A stretch of 23,025 bases of DNA from a virus. Within the stretch, counting starts at the first letter, position 1; every line of letters begins with the position of its first letter. Of this stretch, positions 1-6,377 are shown one piece after another. The DNA is taken from positions 1-23,025 of the IMG/VR virus record IMGVR_UViG_3300042894_000404. The stretch is one strand, 5' to 3'. The notes below the pieces were generated by a model, which was not told the DNA's origin, did not search any database, and saw only the letters and a program-made list of their open reading frames with translations. Made by a program: the position numbers and the translations under genes.

Positions 1-33
1 AACTTCTGGTTTCTCTTTGGTTTCATCACTCAT
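1..33 (-). CDS. Partial gene, N-terminal 11 residues only
   Basis: An ATG at 33 opens a frame reading MSDETKEKPEV that leaves the window. It follows a perfect TATAAATA late-type promoter six bases upstream. The product cannot be identified from so little sequence. The charged, Lys/Glu-rich start suggests a soluble protein. An alternative start at the second ATG (position 26) would not lie within a different frame's overlap, so the first is preferred because of its promoter spacing. Confidence 0.5.
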   Translation of the reverse strand, partial: MSDETKEKPEV

Positions 34-39
34 AGTAGC

Positions 40-47
40 TATTTATA
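40..47 (-). promoter_or_regulatory. T4-type late promoter (TATAAATA)
   Basis: The minus strand reads TATAAATA, an exact match to the T4 late promoter consensus recognised by the phage sigma factor gp55 with gp33 and the clamp. It lies just 6 nt before the ATG at 33, so the expected start of transcription falls at or next to the start codon. Late-class assignment is by known consensus only. Confidence 0.55.
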
Positions 48-486
48 ATAATCGAGTTAATTCTTTTTCTGTTTTTACAGCATCTATTTCCCAAGGTAGT
101 TGATCATATTCGACTAATCGACTATCAACCTTTTCACCTTTCCAGATAGAAATTTCTGAATCACCAGAGAAGAATCTTAATGTGCCAGTTGCGTATTGTC
201 TCACATGACCTAATTCATGTGCTAACGTGGTCAGAATAATTTGTCTATCTGGATTGTTATTCAGTCGAATAATGAATTCATAATGCTTACCTTTCTCTGG
301 GCAATCATCAGCAAGACAGTCTCCGTCAACGCCTTCATTCTCAAGTAACTTATCGATCACTTGGATTCGGATGAAGAGCCGTCTTTTCCTTGGCATCAGT
401 TCACGAATAAAGAGCTTGGCGGTTTCCTTTAGAATCACACCAAGCTCCCTATTCTTTGAACAGCCGTTTACTCTTACTTCAATCAA
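43..486 (-). CDS. Small Zn-dependent metallopeptidase-like protein (HExxH)
   Basis: A 147-aa protein with a clear zincin signature HELGHVRQYATG around residues 90-101, in which two His and one Glu form the zinc and catalytic site. A later PWEIDA segment (about residues 131-136) could supply a third, acidic ligand, as in the SprT/IrrE-like and related short phage metallopeptidases. The substrate is unknown and there is no signal peptide, so it probably acts in the cytoplasm. The frame opens with TTG at 486, because an in-frame TAA lies 12 nt upstream and the next ATG is at residue 31. A CATAAATA element (493-500) ends 6 nt before that TTG. The gene is separated from the upstream 203-aa gene by about 20 nt. 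The metallopeptidase fold is well supported; the biological role is not. Confidence 0.75.
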   Translation of the reverse strand: MIEVRVNGCSKNRELGVILKETAKLFIRELMPRKRRLFIRIQVIDKLLENEGVDGDCLADDCPEKGKHYEFIIRLNNNPDRQIILTTLAHELGHVRQYATGTLRFFSGDSEISIWKGEKVDSRLVEYDQLPWEIDAVKTEKELTRLL

Positions 487-505
487 TAGAAGTATTTATG
501 TAATT

Positions 506-1117
506 TCATTTCTCCCAAATAATCACTTCTATTCCCTTGCCTCTGGTAGAAGATTCAGTATTGATAAGTTCTTCACGGTCATAAAAAACTCCATCGATAT
601 AGTCATGTCCATTTGGACCTTCTTTAACAACGATACTCAACTTGGAAATGTCAAAATCTTCTGTCTCAATCTCAGCGCCAAAGATGATTCCCTTTTCTGA
701 AGAATTAATCTCCATGACTTGTTCTGGAACATCTTCATAATCGATTAGTGATCCAACATGTAGAATGCATTCAGAAATATCAGACAAATTATCGTTATAG
801 ACTTCTTTATTGTAATAACCATCTTCACCTAATTCTTCAACGATGATATGGCATGTATCCAAATCTGGTGTCGATGCTTGACAGAAAATCCAATCATTGT
901 CATCCCAAGATTGATATTCAGAATCATCATCGACAAGTAGGAAATCAAACTCCTTCGGGACTTCGTGTTTGAATTCTTCTGGATCAGTAATATATTCAGT
1001 AATATCAAAATCTTCATCTTGAGAATTCTGGAACCACCAAGAATAGGACTCTGGTTTCAATTGGATGAAGACAGTTTCAACTCCCCATCCTCCAAGCGAT
1101 ATTAGGTATTTTTTCAT
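506..1117 (-). CDS. Hypothetical acidic protein, 203 aa
   Basis: I do not recognise this protein. It begins MKKYLISLGGWGVETVFIQL and is very rich in Asp and Glu, with acidic clusters such as EYITDPEEF and LLVDDDSEYQSWDDND. There is no membrane segment or signal peptide. It contains Trp-rich stretches (SYSWWFQN, YQSWDDNDW) of the kind seen in small phage proteins with beta-rich folds. It starts 1 nt after the thyX stop codon and so is probably translated from the same uvsX-gp41-thyX transcript. The acidic character would suit a DNA-mimic or protein-binding role, but that is speculation. Confidence 0.75.
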   Translation of the reverse strand: MKKYLISLGGWGVETVFIQLKPESYSWWFQNSQDEDFDITEYITDPEEFKHEVPKEFDFLLVDDDSEYQSWDDNDWIFCQASTPDLDTCHIIVEELGEDGYYNKEVYNDNLSDISECILHVGSLIDYEDVPEQVMEINSSEKGIIFGAEIETEDFDISKLSIVVKEGPNGHDYIDGVFYDREELINTESSTRGKGIEVIIWEK

Positions 1118-1118
1118 A

Positions 1119-1775
1119 TTATTTCAGTCTATTTTCAAACGCTTTTAGCGTGTGCTGAAATGGATTATTATCGATATTCTCAACCAAGTAAAGCATTTTC
1201 GACGCAACTTCACGAATTTCTTTTTGGGCGTGTTCGCTGTTACGAAGCTTTAAGAAGTTGGCGAATGATCGCATATTGAAAGAAATGTCTGCCTGAATCT
1301 GACTATTGTAAAGTTTAAAGAATCGAGCTGATTCCTTAGCACGTTTCCGTCCGATAATCGGTGTCAGTTCTTCAAGTGCCTGATGATACATCTTATTGCT
1401 GAGACAAGAGAAATCTTCAAGACGTTCAGCCCATGTTCGACTTTCATGATCGGAGACAATAACATCACACCAATCTTCTGGAATATAATACTTGTCTTCT
1501 TTGAGTTCTTTATATCGAGCAGACTCGGCATTCATAGAAGAAATGCGATGCTTGATTAAGTGAATATGCGAAGCAATCTCGGTATCAACCAAGAAGTGAA
1601 CCATTCCTTTTTCAAATGGTGTCTCATGACCATCTCTCCATAGCATGTTGATTAATGCTGGAATTCGATTCTTCTTATCTTCACTCAAATCTCTGGACGT
1701 TGAGGTCCATGCTGAACAAGCGATGATTTCATCACTTCCATAATATCCTAATAGTTCTACTTTGTTTTCACTCAT
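1119..1775 (-). CDS. thyX: Flavin-dependent thymidylate synthase ThyX
   Basis: ThyX methylates dUMP to dTMP using methylene-tetrahydrofolate, with FAD and NADPH, and so supplies thymidine nucleotides for phage replication. The 218-aa length is typical. The family motif RHRxxSxNxxSxR is present at residues 75-87 as KHRISSMNAESAR; the first Arg is replaced by Lys. The upstream HETPFE (residues 50-55) matches the conserved HxSPFE-type segment. The start overlaps the gp41 stop by 4 nt (ATGA), implying translational coupling to the helicase. The conservative R-to-K change at the first motif position is the only oddity, and all other motif residues are intact, so I expect an active enzyme. Confidence 0.95.
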   Translation of the reverse strand: MSENKVELLGYYGSDEIIACSAWTSTSRDLSEDKKNRIPALINMLWRDGHETPFEKGMVHFLVDTEIASHIHLIKHRISSMNAESARYKELKEDKYYIPEDWCDVIVSDHESRTWAERLEDFSCLSNKMYHQALEELTPIIGRKRAKESARFFKLYNSQIQADISFNMRSFANFLKLRNSEHAQKEIREVASKMLYLVENIDNNPFQHTLKAFENRLK

Positions 1776-3172
1776 ACTTTAAATCCGCTAAAATTTGGTT
1801 TCTTGTTTGATGCAAATGGTGTTTGTGCTACTGGTGCCGCCGATGCGCTTGAATCATTAGTGATATTGGCCATCGGATCTGCAAGATCATACAGTCTCAT
1901 CTTGGGTCTGTCAAGACCTATTGTAAATCTTTTGTTTTGACTCAGATCATTGTAACGGTTCTTGAGTTGCTTTACCATTAACTGATTCATCTTCTCAAGT
2001 TGCTCAGTAGAGATTAGGGCGATCATCAAGTCACAAGTGGCTGGAAGTCCGAATGATTCCGATGTATCTGTAATCTCAACGTCGGAGTTTCCGAATCCAG
2101 ATCTTGTTAGCTGAGTCGCACTCCAGATCGGAACATTGAATTCGACTGCTAATCCACGAATCTCTTCTGCAATCGATTTGATTAGACTGTAAGTATTAAC
2201 TCCACCAGATAACCCCTTCATTCTTGACGAAGCACAGATATTGAGATAGTCAATGTAGATGATGTCAGGAGCAAAGTTCTTCTTCATCTTCAGCTCATTC
2301 AGCAATGCTCTAAAATGTCCCGTATGAGCGGCAGCAGTTGGATATTCTTTAATGATCAACTTACCATGTGTCTTTTCGGAGATCTTCTTTACTTTATTTG
2401 TAAAGGTATCTTTCGATAGTTTAATAAGTTGATCAATATTTGTATCGAATAGATTGGCATCAATACGTTCAGCGATTCTCTCTTCAGACATTTCCATCGT
2501 AATGTAAAGAACATTTCGACCTTGAGCCAGAGCTGCTGCTGCTAGATGACACATCGCCAGAGATTTACCAACGCCTGTGCCCGCTAGAATAACATTAAGA
2601 GTCTTTCGAGGAATACCACCATTAGTAATCACATTGAGCATCTCAATATCGAATGGAATCTTATCCTCTTTCTTATGATAAAATTCATATCGCCCTTCGG
2701 AGTTTTCCAGATAATCATGTCCCACATTGGTATCAAAGGTGACACTTAATGCTTTAGATAGAATCTCTGGAATAACTCCTTCAGCTTTATCTGATACCCC
2801 GCCATCAATAATGGAAATAGATTCCATGATGGCAAGATATACCGCTCGGTCTTTACACCATTTTTCAGTAGAATCAACTAGCCAATCAAATTCAACAACG
2901 TCTGGTGTTTCGATTGTCTTGATGCATTCTGCGATAGCGATGCAATTAGAATCTGATCCATAATTCGATGATTGAAATTCAATATCAAGAACAGTAGCAT
3001 TGGGAAGTTTATTATACTTTCCAATGAACTTGAGGATCAATTCATATACTGATTTGAAATGACCTTCAAAATATTCTGGTTTTATGTGGGGTAGTGCTTT
3101 ACGACAAAAGACCTCGTTCTGAATTAGATTCTTTATGATGATCGATTGAAGATTCTGTTCCATCTGTTCCAA
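1772..3172 (-). CDS. gp41: Replicative DNA helicase, T4 gp41 family (DnaB/RecA fold)
   Basis: This is the hexameric 5'-3' helicase that unwinds the phage fork with the primase. The 466-aa protein has the T4 gp41 layout: an N-terminal helical domain (residues 1-150), including an AL.V.FD.NVGHDYLE segment close to T4's ALSISFDSYVGHDW, then a RecA-like ATPase with Walker A GTGVGKS at 198-204, followed by LYITMEMSEE and the Walker-B-type IIYIDYLNIC. The start is uncertain between two ATGs (MEQMEQNLQ), since bases around it repeat as ACAGATGGAACAGA. The first ATG overlaps the preceding gene by about 74 nt. The gene is intact, with no intein, unlike uvsX. The stop overlaps the thyX start. Confidence 0.95.
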   Translation of the reverse strand: MEQMEQNLQSIIIKNLIQNEVFCRKALPHIKPEYFEGHFKSVYELILKFIGKYNKLPNATVLDIEFQSSNYGSDSNCIAIAECIKTIETPDVVEFDWLVDSTEKWCKDRAVYLAIMESISIIDGGVSDKAEGVIPEILSKALSVTFDTNVGHDYLENSEGRYEFYHKKEDKIPFDIEMLNVITNGGIPRKTLNVILAGTGVGKSLAMCHLAAAALAQGRNVLYITMEMSEERIAERIDANLFDTNIDQLIKLSKDTFTNKVKKISEKTHGKLIIKEYPTAAAHTGHFRALLNELKMKKNFAPDIIYIDYLNICASSRMKGLSGGVNTYSLIKSIAEEIRGLAVEFNVPIWSATQLTRSGFGNSDVEITDTSESFGLPATCDLMIALISTEQLEKMNQLMVKQLKNRYNDLSQNKRFTIGLDRPKMRLYDLADPMANITNDSSASAAPVAQTPFASNKKPNFSGFKV

Positions 3173-3455
3173 TTTTAAATTCGCTTTCTGTAATAATATT
3201 TGCTAACACGTTACCTAGATAGTCCCTAAACTTAGGATCACTCTCAAAAGAAATGTCCAGATTAGTTGGATATTCCTCAATCTTGTAATCGAATGAAAGT
3301 GTAGCACAATCATTCTTAGGATCTTCTTTTAGTTGAACCTTACCATATGTATAGACTAGATTTGACCAATCTCCACTCAATAACTTGATTGAATAGAAAT
3401 CGGATGTCTCTTTCTCTACGAAAATGTAATCTTTTCCCTCAGTTATGTCAAGCAT
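3099..3455 (-). CDS. Small protein in the gene-40 position
   Basis: A 118-aa protein from the ATG at 3455 (MLDITEGKDYIFVEKE). An earlier in-frame start at 3479 is possible but would overlap uvsX more deeply. The chosen ATG overlaps the uvsX-C stop by 8 nt (ATGCTTGA). It sits between uvsX and gp41, where T4 has gene 40, a small head-vertex assembly chaperone of similar size. Assignment is by position and size, and I cannot confirm sequence homology. The protein is beta-rich and soluble with a charged Ser/Glu-rich tail (HHKESNSERGLLS). The tail is encoded in the 74-nt overlap with gp41, so its composition may be constrained by the helicase N-terminus. Confidence 0.65.
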   Translation of the reverse strand: MLDITEGKDYIFVEKETSDFYSIKLLSGDWSNLVYTYGKVQLKEDPKNDCATLSFDYKIEEYPTNLDISFESDPKFRDYLGNVLANIITESEFKIGTDGTESSIDHHKESNSERGLLS

Positions 3456-3999
3456 TTTGTTCGGTGGTTTCGAGTTCAACTACATCTTCAACAACGCTTT
3501 CGGTCAACATCTCGCGTTGACCGATCTGGAATGTGTCTTCAATATACTTTGCGAATTTAGTCTTGGTAAAGATGGTTTCCCAAAAGTCTTTGGTCATGGT
3601 CTGAGCTTCACGAAGATTTCCAGTCAATTCTTCTTTAGTCTCTGGATTGAATGCTGTATACCAACCATTCTTTGGCTTAACGACATAACCACCATTCAAT
3701 GCAACCTGAAGTAATCCAGACCATTTCTGAATACCGCCATTCCAAGAAACACTGATTGGAATCTTTGATTTCTCCTTGACAAATCGAGACTTCTCAACAT
3801 TAATTACGAAATGGTAACCTTGAATTTCGGTTCCGTCTTTATCTTGTTGACGACCAATGATCCAGATATTGTCAGCGGAGTATGTAATACCAGTATTCGA
3901 CACAACCAATCCATTACTCAATACATATTCATGATTACCAGCGACTGTAATATCATAAACCTTCTTCTTACCAACTTTCTTAATCGACTTTAGTTTCAT
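3448..3999 (-). CDS. uvsX: UvsX recombinase C-terminal half fused behind a C-intein
   Basis: The first 35 residues form a C-intein: MKLKSIKKVGKKKVYDITV, block F (VYDITVAGNHEYV, with Asp16 and His23) and block G ending LVVSN, whose terminal Asn35 would cyclise. The penultimate residue is Ser rather than His, as in the Npu DnaE intein (ASN). Residues 36-183 are the UvsX C-extein, beginning TGITYSADNIWIIGRQQ and continuing through GYHFVINVEKSRFVKEKSKIP to KPKNGWY, which aligns readily with T4 UvsX. Thr36 is the +1 nucleophile. The ORF has its own ATG with no strong ribosome-binding site and overlaps by 20 nt the homing-endonuclease remnant in another frame. Splicing with the N-half gives 210 + 148 = 358 residues, close to normal UvsX length. 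Confidence 0.93.
   Translation of the reverse strand: MKLKSIKKVGKKKVYDITVAGNHEYVLSNGLVVSNTGITYSADNIWIIGRQQDKDGTEIQGYHFVINVEKSRFVKEKSKIPISVSWNGGIQKWSGLLQVALNGGYVVKPKNGWYTAFNPETKEELTGNLREAQTMTKDFWETIFTKTKFAKYIEDTFQIGQREMLTESVVEDVVELETTEQNA
3895..3999 (-). mobile_element. C-terminal half of split intein (35 aa)
   Basis: This covers codons 1-35 of the downstream uvsX ORF. It carries intein blocks F and G: the hydrophobic VYDITV strand, NHEYVLSNG, and the terminal SN before Thr. Length and architecture match natural C-inteins such as Npu DnaE and the phage gp41-type split inteins, including a basic N-terminal segment (KLKSIKKVGKKK) that could pair with the acidic N-intein (LEFEDG, EGEPD). Charge pairing is a known assembly feature of split inteins; that it applies here is inference. 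Confidence 0.9.
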
Positions 4000-4303
4000 T
4001 TAGTAGTTTTCTAACTTGTGTTTGTGTTAAATTTAAATCTATTCCAGCTTGTCTCAATGAACTATATTGCTTATTGTTAATTGTTACTGGTATTTTTCTT
4101 TTTCCAGTTTTTCTGAGTCTAGCTGTATCTATATAAATTCCAGATTCTTTGTATTTACAATTATCATTATGCCATCTAATGATATTTTGTTTATTTTTAG
4201 AAGTGAGTTTGCAATGAACACATTCATAAATTTCATCAGATTGTTCAGATGCTATTTTAAATGGATTCTTCCAGATGTCTGGATCATATACTAAAGAACT
4301 ACT
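3980..4303 (-). pseudogene. Remnant of homing endonuclease (zinc finger plus NUMOD-like tail)
   Basis: After the TGA that ends the N-intein ORF, the same frame stays open for 107 codons to a TAA at 3980, and it has no ATG or GTG. Its translation includes YECVHCKLTSK followed by IIRWHNDNCK. This C-x2-C ... H-x4-C zinc-finger pattern, with the RWH.DNC core, is typical of phage homing endonucleases. It is followed by KRKIPVTINNKQYSSLRQA and LTQTQVRKLL, resembling NUMOD/IENR-type helix-turn-helix repeats that bind the homing site. No nuclease catalytic motif remains. The likely origin is a free-standing or intein-embedded endonuclease that lost its 5' catalytic part. The last 20 nt overlap the C-intein start in another frame. 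Confidence 0.75.
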
Positions 4304-5215
4304 TCAACTGATAATATCGCAATCGGTACCAATAGTAAGCTCTTGCGCTTGAACCCATTGACCATTTACAGCAAATGGATGAGTATCGGAGCATACGACT
4401 TTGTGGCCATCTTCAAACTCAAGTTCAAGGCAATCAGGTTCGCCCTCAAGTAGAGTATCTGGATTCCATGTGTGAGTTACATCTCTAACTCCGTCACGTG
4501 TGATTACAAGATCTCCAACTTCAATCTTATCGATTGCTTTAGAAGAACCATCAGCAAGTTGAATTAAAGTTCCTTCTTCGAAACAACCACCAGAAACAAC
4601 TGCCTTACTGAACATCTCTTGAGTCTGGTAAGTATGGTTAATAGCAAGCAATGGAATGTTCTTCATGGTAAGATACGGAGTCACCATACGGAATAGACCC
4701 TTCAGAGACTTTGCTCGGGTCATATCTGCGACACTCTTTTCATTCAGAGCATCTTCCATTTCTTTCTTCGATGCAAGGTTACCAACAGAATCGATGATCA
4801 TAATAACGTGATCTTTACGATCAATATCATTAAGTTGATTCACGATGTCAAACTTCAGTTCTTCAATATCTGTAATAGGAGTATGAAGAACACGAGTGAT
4901 GTCAATACCAAATGATTCAAAGTAGGACTGTGGTGAGCCAAACTCCGAATCATAGAACATGAGAACAGCATCTGGATATTTCTTCATATACGAAGCTGCC
5001 ATGAGCAGAGCAAATGAAGTCTTAAAGTGCTTCGATGGTCCAGCCAATACTGTGAGACCAGAAGTCATACCACCATCGATTGATCCAGATAGTGCCACGT
5101 TGATCATGGGAACTGGTGTCGAGGTAATATCTTTAGTTGCATAAAAGATACTTTCAGAGAGGACAGCACTTTCTTTGATACGGGAATTCTTTTTTAGTTT
5201 TTCGAGTAATGACAT
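4304..5215 (-). CDS. uvsX: UvsX recombinase N-terminal half fused to an N-intein
   Basis: UvsX is the T4 RecA homologue: it forms filaments on ssDNA and drives strand exchange in recombination-dependent replication. Residues 1-210 are the N-extein, with Walker A GPSKHFKTS (59-67), Walker-B-type IMIIDSVGNLAS (about 138-149) and the L2-adjacent INHTYQTQEMFSKAVVSGG. Residues 211-303 are an N-intein starting at Cys211 (CFEEGTLIQLADG, block A) and containing block-B-like CSDTHPFAV. It ends DIIS-TGA. RecA function needs the rest, which is encoded in a separate downstream ORF. The start codon sits about 20 nt after a TTGACA-N16-TAGAAT promoter and an ACACACACC leader. N-extein codons run 4586-5215. 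Confidence 0.95.
   Translation of the reverse strand: MSLLEKLKKNSRIKESAVLSESIFYATKDITSTPVPMINVALSGSIDGGMTSGLTVLAGPSKHFKTSFALLMAASYMKKYPDAVLMFYDSEFGSPQSYFESFGIDITRVLHTPITDIEELKFDIVNQLNDIDRKDHVIMIIDSVGNLASKKEMEDALNEKSVADMTRAKSLKGLFRMVTPYLTMKNIPLLAINHTYQTQEMFSKAVVSGGCFEEGTLIQLADGSSKAIDKIEVGDLVITRDGVRDVTHTWNPDTLLEGEPDCLELEFEDGHKVVCSDTHPFAVNGQWVQAQELTIGTDCDIIS
4307..4585 (-). mobile_element. N-terminal half of split intein (93 aa)
   Basis: This covers codons 211-303 of the N-terminal uvsX ORF. Block A begins with the nucleophile Cys directly after VVSGG. N2-like EVGDLVITRDG and block B (GHKVVCSDTHPFAVNGQWV) follow, with the His of the TxxH-type motif at residue 279. Length agrees with natural N-inteins. 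The segment is acidic around LLEGEPDCLELEFEDG, complementary to the basic C-intein start. No endonuclease domain lies before the TGA. Confidence 0.9.
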
Positions 5216-5233
5216 AATTGTTTCGGTGTGTGT

Positions 5234-5261
5234 ATTCTATCAGATTAAAATGATTTGTCAA
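5234..5261 (-). promoter_or_regulatory. Promoter for uvsX
   Basis: The minus strand shows a perfect -35 TTGACA (5261-5256), a 16-nt spacer and -10 TAGAAT (5239-5234), followed by an ACACACACC leader and the uvsX ATG at 5215. The block TGAATAAAGTTC directly upstream of the -35 is shared with the promoters at 12978 and 8980. It overlaps the end of the upstream gene. Confidence 0.75.
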
Positions 5262-5266
5262 GAACT

Positions 5267-5512
5267 TTATTCATAATAGTTCTGAATCTCAAGTAGATGC
5301 TCAGTTAGATCTGCAACCTGTTGGTCACAGAAGATAACTTGATCAATATATGGTTTGCCCTTTAGACAAGCCCATGCAAGTTTAATTCGATTTAGCCATG
5401 ATCGATTCTGTGGATCATGAGAGAATAAGGCAATTTCTGTTCCAAAATTACGATCATATTCAACCCAAAGACCATCGGCACTACAATCGCATTTAAAGAA
5501 TTTGCCTTTCAT
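5267..5512 (-). CDS. Conserved-type small phage protein, 81 aa
   Basis: The N-terminus MKGKFFKCDCSADGLWVEYD has a CxC pair followed by a beta-strand pattern seen in short phage proteins of unknown function. A middle segment WLNRIKLAWACLKGKPYIDQV is amphipathic, not clearly transmembrane, and ends in a short helical tail (DLTEHLLEIQNYYE). Two further cysteines (about residues 48 and 62) could complete a metal site, but the spacing is not diagnostic. The start overlaps the stop of the second TAGT glycosyltransferase by 4 nt, so it is the last gene of that operon before the uvsX promoter. No function can be assigned. Confidence 0.75.
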   Translation of the reverse strand: MKGKFFKCDCSADGLWVEYDRNFGTEIALFSHDPQNRSWLNRIKLAWACLKGKPYIDQVIFCDQQVADLTEHLLEIQNYYE

Positions 5513-6288
5513 AATTGTTCCAATATACTATCTAAATTTTTAAGTTTCAGCTCTTGTTTGTATTTTCCCCAAACTCGGCTAGGCTTGATAGTAGTTCTTC
5601 CGTATTTGTTTACGAGTTCAAATACACCAGGCCATTGAGCTTGAAGTCCTCTCATATTATTTGCTCTTCCGTCTCCAACATATTCACTATCTGTACATCC
5701 ACCTTTGAGACTCATCGTCTTTGCTTTTTCTATAAGCAAAGTGTTAAACATAAGTGTGCAATATTTGAGTTCTAATACCTGTAATGCATAATCTGTATCT
5801 TCGACTAAAGCTGGTCTCCACCATATATCTAGCGCATTATTAAATAAGAAGCAGCTTGAGATTTGAACATTATTTGAATAATATTTTTTATAAGAGAATG
5901 CGAATAGATCATATCTCATACCAGCAATACCGATATTAGTATATTTGTCTACCTCTTCTTCAATCTCGTCAAATAATGGCGATGGAGAACATTTGATATT
6001 CTTTCCATCGACACGTCTCTTAAAGTTCTTGATATTATCATCCAGCTGCCAATGATATGACTCACGCCTAGAGATTGAATATTGTTTAATCCAATTTCTG
6101 ACGTAAGCCATGCCCTTGTTATTTTCAGTCATAACAAGAACTTTATCATCGCCATACTTTTCAATATACAATTTAGCATCCTGAGGTTCTACAACAACAC
6201 GGAAATCCATATTGTCTTTAAGTAGGTGTTCAGCAGTTAGGCATGTATCATGTCTACCCTTCGATGGTATATAAATTGTATATTTCAT
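5509..6288 (-). CDS. TET-associated glycosyltransferase-like protein (TAGT, copy 2)
   Basis: A 259-aa GT-A-like protein: IYIPSKGRHDTCLTA at the N-terminus binds the sugar nucleotide, NKGMAYVRNW follows, then YHWQLDDNIKNF (acidic DDN at residues 83-85, the metal-binding DxD equivalent), GIAGMRYD, and VEDTDYALQVL with the EDTD motif. The family was defined by association with TET/JBP dioxygenases in phages, where it is thought to glycosylate hydroxymethylated bases. No TET/JBP gene is visible here, so the acceptor is unknown. It is a diverged paralogue of the gene at 11598-12461, with the same motif order. The ATG overlaps the stop of a 30-aa membrane peptide (ATGA), and its own stop overlaps the next gene. 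Confidence 0.8.
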   Translation of the reverse strand: MKYTIYIPSKGRHDTCLTAEHLLKDNMDFRVVVEPQDAKLYIEKYGDDKVLVMTENNKGMAYVRNWIKQYSISRRESYHWQLDDNIKNFKRRVDGKNIKCSPSPLFDEIEEEVDKYTNIGIAGMRYDLFAFSYKKYYSNNVQISSCFLFNNALDIWWRPALVEDTDYALQVLELKYCTLMFNTLLIEKAKTMSLKGGCTDSEYVGDGRANNMRGLQAQWPGVFELVNKYGRTTIKPSRVWGKYKQELKLKNLDSILEQL

Positions 6289-6377
6289 AGTTTACCTGTA
6301 TACATCAGGAATGTTGCACATAGTATTCCAGTGATTGCTACGAGAGTTGCACAAATAAGCATTATGTATTCAGTCAT
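6285..6377 (-). CDS. 30-aa single-pass membrane peptide
   Basis: The ATG at 6377 reads MTEYIMLICATLVAITGILC and ends LMYTGKL-TGA at 6285. It is almost entirely one hydrophobic helix flanked by Glu at the start and Lys at the end. It fills the gap exactly: it begins in a TAATG junction with the MazG-like stop and ends in an ATGA overlap with the TAGT start. This perfect tiling is the main evidence that it is a real gene. Function is unknown. Confidence 0.65.
   Translation of the reverse strand: MTEYIMLICATLVAITGILCATFLMYTGKL

Noticed and set aside
4067-4294. Plus-strand ORF of 75 codons in the fracture region
   Set aside because: It is the antisense of the endonuclease-remnant frame. Its translation is hydrophobic and Phe/Ser-rich, typical of a reversed AT-rich coding frame, and every real gene here is on the minus strand.
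4304-4306. TGA recoding (stop-codon reassignment) as the reason for the open frame beyond the N-intein
   Set aside because: TGA serves as the stop of several intact genes here (such as gp41, gp44 and the 30-aa ORF), so a genome-wide reassignment is not supported; local readthrough remains only a possibility.
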